DNA of 54,406 bases. It comes from Sphingomonadaceae bacterium (lineage in GTDB: Bacteria; Pseudomonadota; Alphaproteobacteria; Sphingomonadales; Sphingomonadaceae). The stretch covers positions 1-54,406 of the forward strand of contig CANCET010000003.1 of NCBI GenBank assembly GCA_947375105.1, read 5' to 3'. Positions 53,078 through 54,406 of the stretch are shown here, in pieces (the first letter of the stretch is position 1; each line of letters opens with the position of its first letter). Position numbers and translations under genes: made by a program. Under the pieces are notes generated by a model, which searched no databases, was not told the DNA's origin, and saw only the letters and a list, made by a program, of their open reading frames with translations.

Positions 53078-53739
53078 CGGCCTGAACCTCGCTTGCGTGA
53101 TGCGGCTTTGCCCGTGCGTCCCTGCAGATGGCCAACGATGATGCCGGCCGAAGCGTCGGTCAACGATTGTTCCACGTGGAACACCCGCAACCACTCTTCC
53201 GAGAGCGCATCCAGTTCATGCTGTGCTTTGGCCCCCTTCGGCAACAACCAAAGCGTCTCGGATGTGGAAAAACGCGCAGCAACCTCCAGCAAGCGGTCAA
53301 ACGGCGCAAACGCCCGCGCTGAAATCACCTGCCAGCGCCGCTCAGGCAAGTCCTCCACGCGTGACAGCACGACCTCGACATTGGCAAGGCCCATCACCAC
53401 CGCCGCGCGCGCCAGCCACTCGGTCCGCAGCCGCCGCGAATCGACCAAGGTTACCGGCCGATCAGGCTCAAGCGCCGCAATGACCAAGCCCGGAAAGCCC
53501 GCCCCACTCCCCAGATCGAGCCAGGGTCCCGCCGGCACTGTTTCACGTGAAACATGCAGCAACTGCGCACTATCCGCGATATGCCGCCGCCAGACCGCTT
53601 CCAGTGAGGAGCGGGAGACAAGATTCTGCCGCGCGTTTTCCTCGGCCAAAGCGGCGACAAGCAAATCCAGCCGGCCCATCGCCTGCCCATGCCGCTCCGC
53701 AAGCCAGCCTCGCGCTGCCGTCTCATCAACCAGAATCAT
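53074..53739 (-). CDS. rsmG: 16S rRNA (guanine527-N7)-methyltransferase
   Basis: 221 residues. SAM-binding motif '[18 protein letters not shown]', '[15 protein letters not shown]' and '[17 protein letters not shown]' define RsmG (GidB), which methylates G527 of 16S rRNA. The gene also contains two parS sites within its coding DNA, so its codons around residues 62-67 and 186-191 are constrained (the peptides 'HVSRET' and 'FHVEQS' cover them). ATGA overlaps join it to mnmG and parA. Confidence 0.97.
   Translation of the reverse strand: MILVDETAARGWLAERHGQAMGRLDLLVAALAEENARQNLVSRSSLEAVWRRHIADSAQLLHVSRETVPAGPWLDLGSGAGFPGLVIAALEPDRPVTLVDSRRLRTEWLARAAVVMGLANVEVVLSRVEDLPERRWQVISARAFAPFDRLLEVAARFSTSETLWLLPKGAKAQHELDALSEEWLRVFHVEQSLTDASAGIIVGHLQGRTGKAASRKRGSGR
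53168..53183. other. parS: parS site 1
   Basis: The 16-bp palindrome TGTTCCACGTGGAACA lies within rsmG, 91 bp upstream of the parA ATG. It is a perfect inverted repeat and one of the known bacterial parS variants (Pseudomonas-like half sites). ParB from this operon should load here. Confidence 0.93.
53539..53554. other. parS: parS site 2 (canonical)
   Basis: TGTTTCACGTGAAACA is the perfect consensus parS, also within rsmG, 355 bp from the first site. Two sites this close to parAB mark the partition centromere and imply that oriC is not far away. Confidence 0.95.
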
Positions 53740-54406
53740 GCCGCTACTCGCCGCCGGGCCGCAACCAGCAGGCTGGCCAAAGCCGCTGGGGTGACACCGG
53801 GCACCCGGCCTGCAGCCGCCAACGTGTCCGGTCGCGCCCGCTCCAATCGCTCCACCATCTCGCGCGATAGCCCTGGCACCTCGGCATAGGGAAAGTGGTC
53901 CCCCAGCGGCACACCATCGCTGGCGCGAAGCTGCCGCAGTTCCGCCTCCTGCCTCGCAAGGTAGGGCGCGTAGGCCGCATCTTCCGTCATCTCCTCGGCC
54001 AGGCCCGGATCAGGCATGGCATCGCCGAGCCACGGTGCCAGAGCGGCGAAGTCCACATCGGGGAAACGCAGCCATTCGGACAGCGGCCGCCGCACGCCAT
54101 CTGCGCGCAGCGTGACGCCGTTGGCCATGAGGTCGCCCGGCAAAACATCCTTCGCCAGAGCAAGCTCCGCTCGCGCTCGTGCGTCCTGCCGAGCTTCAAA
54201 CCATGCCGCCCGCTCGGCCCCAATGCAGCCCACCGCCAATCCCAAGGGTGTCAAACGCGTCGCCGCATTGTTCGCGCGCAGCCGCAAGCGATACTCCGCG
54301 CGTGCCGTCAACATCCGGTACGGCTCCGAAACGCCGTGCAGCGTCAGGTCATCCACCATCACGGCGATGTAGCTGGAAGACCGGTCCAACGCCGGAGCCT
54401 CGCGGC
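53736..54406 (-). CDS. mnmG: tRNA uridine-5-carboxymethylaminomethyl modification protein MnmG (partial; N-terminal part beyond right edge)
   Basis: About 223 C-terminal residues are visible. '[20 protein letters not shown]', '[20 protein letters not shown]' and '[11 protein letters not shown]' are diagnostic for MnmG (GidA), the FAD enzyme that with MnmE modifies the wobble uridine of tRNAs. The C-terminal helical domain ends '[17 protein letters not shown]'. The stop codon overlaps the rsmG start (ATGA). The FAD-binding half lies outside the window. Confidence 0.96.
   Translation of the reverse strand, partial: REAPALDRSSSYIAVMVDDLTLHGVSEPYRMLTARAEYRLRLRANNAATRLTPLGLAVGCIGAERAAWFEARQDARARAELALAKDVLPGDLMANGVTLRADGVRRPLSEWLRFPDVDFAALAPWLGDAMPDPGLAEEMTEDAAYAPYLARQEAELRQLRASDGVPLGDHFPYAEVPGLSREMVERLERARPDTLAAAGRVPGVTPAALASLLVAARRRVAA

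Overview
The window reads as one contiguous piece of a high-GC alphaproteobacterial chromosome, most likely from the order Sphingomonadales (Novosphingobium/Sphingomonas type). This rests on the gene set: a PopZ-like DUF2497 protein, DUF4167, IHF beta, the order mnmG-rsmG-parA-parB with parS sites inside rsmG, acyl-CoA dehydrogenase/phosphotransferase pairs, class I fumarase, a LytS/LytTR pair, and frequent GTG/TTG starts with 4-bp stop/start overlaps. I could not run a taxonomic search. There is no insertion sequence, prophage, rRNA operon or CRISPR array. No gene-free stretch exceeds 300 bases.

Layout, left to right. 1-4133: two tandem secreted amidohydrolases and a POT peptide transporter on the minus strand, with a divergent YtrA-type GntR regulator. 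4313-5767: ihfB, tRNA-Leu(TAA) and an RTX calcium-binding protein. 5807-8781: a compact redox/flavinylation cassette of a Tat-exported TlpA-like thioredoxin, a 72-residue lipoprotein ending in GGGCGCN (DUF4266), an outer-membrane barrel (DUF3570) with an ApbE-type acceptor motif, and an ApbE-family FMN transferase with altered metal-site residues. I consider this the most interesting system here. 8902-13640: a tandem PilZ protein, then an operon of a UDP-galactopyranose-mutase-like flavoprotein, a GtrA flippase and a polytopic GT-C-like protein, probably for surface glycans.

13637-19197: mostly minus-strand housekeeping genes (xthA, erpA, CBS protein, ferredoxin-like protein, thioesterase, popZ, tolC, PCMT-like). 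19428-26184: class I fumarase, a LytS-type histidine kinase with a very long proline-rich sensor insert and its LytTR regulator, comM, and a periplasmic ClpP-fold protein. 26244-30713: polA, a small lipoprotein, a terminator array and a class-A-like beta-lactamase-fold protein without a recognisable Omega-loop glutamate. 30957-33619: a phosphotransferase overlapping an acyl-CoA dehydrogenase, the separated equivalent of ACAD10/11 and of the LvaA/LvaC pair. 33706-40929: metK (behind a 16-bp palindrome), lnt, DUF4167, prmC, prfA and hisS on the minus strand.

41035-50033: M61 peptidase, DUF1345, ppa, sorbosone-dehydrogenase-like protein, free-methionine-(R)-sulfoxide reductase, glycine-zipper protein, M48 peptidase, and a secreted CAP-domain gene broken by one in-frame TAG. 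50077-54406: an acyl-CoA dehydrogenase with an upstream inverted repeat, then parB, parA, rsmG and the 3' part of mnmG in a tight overlapping operon with two parS palindromes, which suggests the right end lies near the replication origin.
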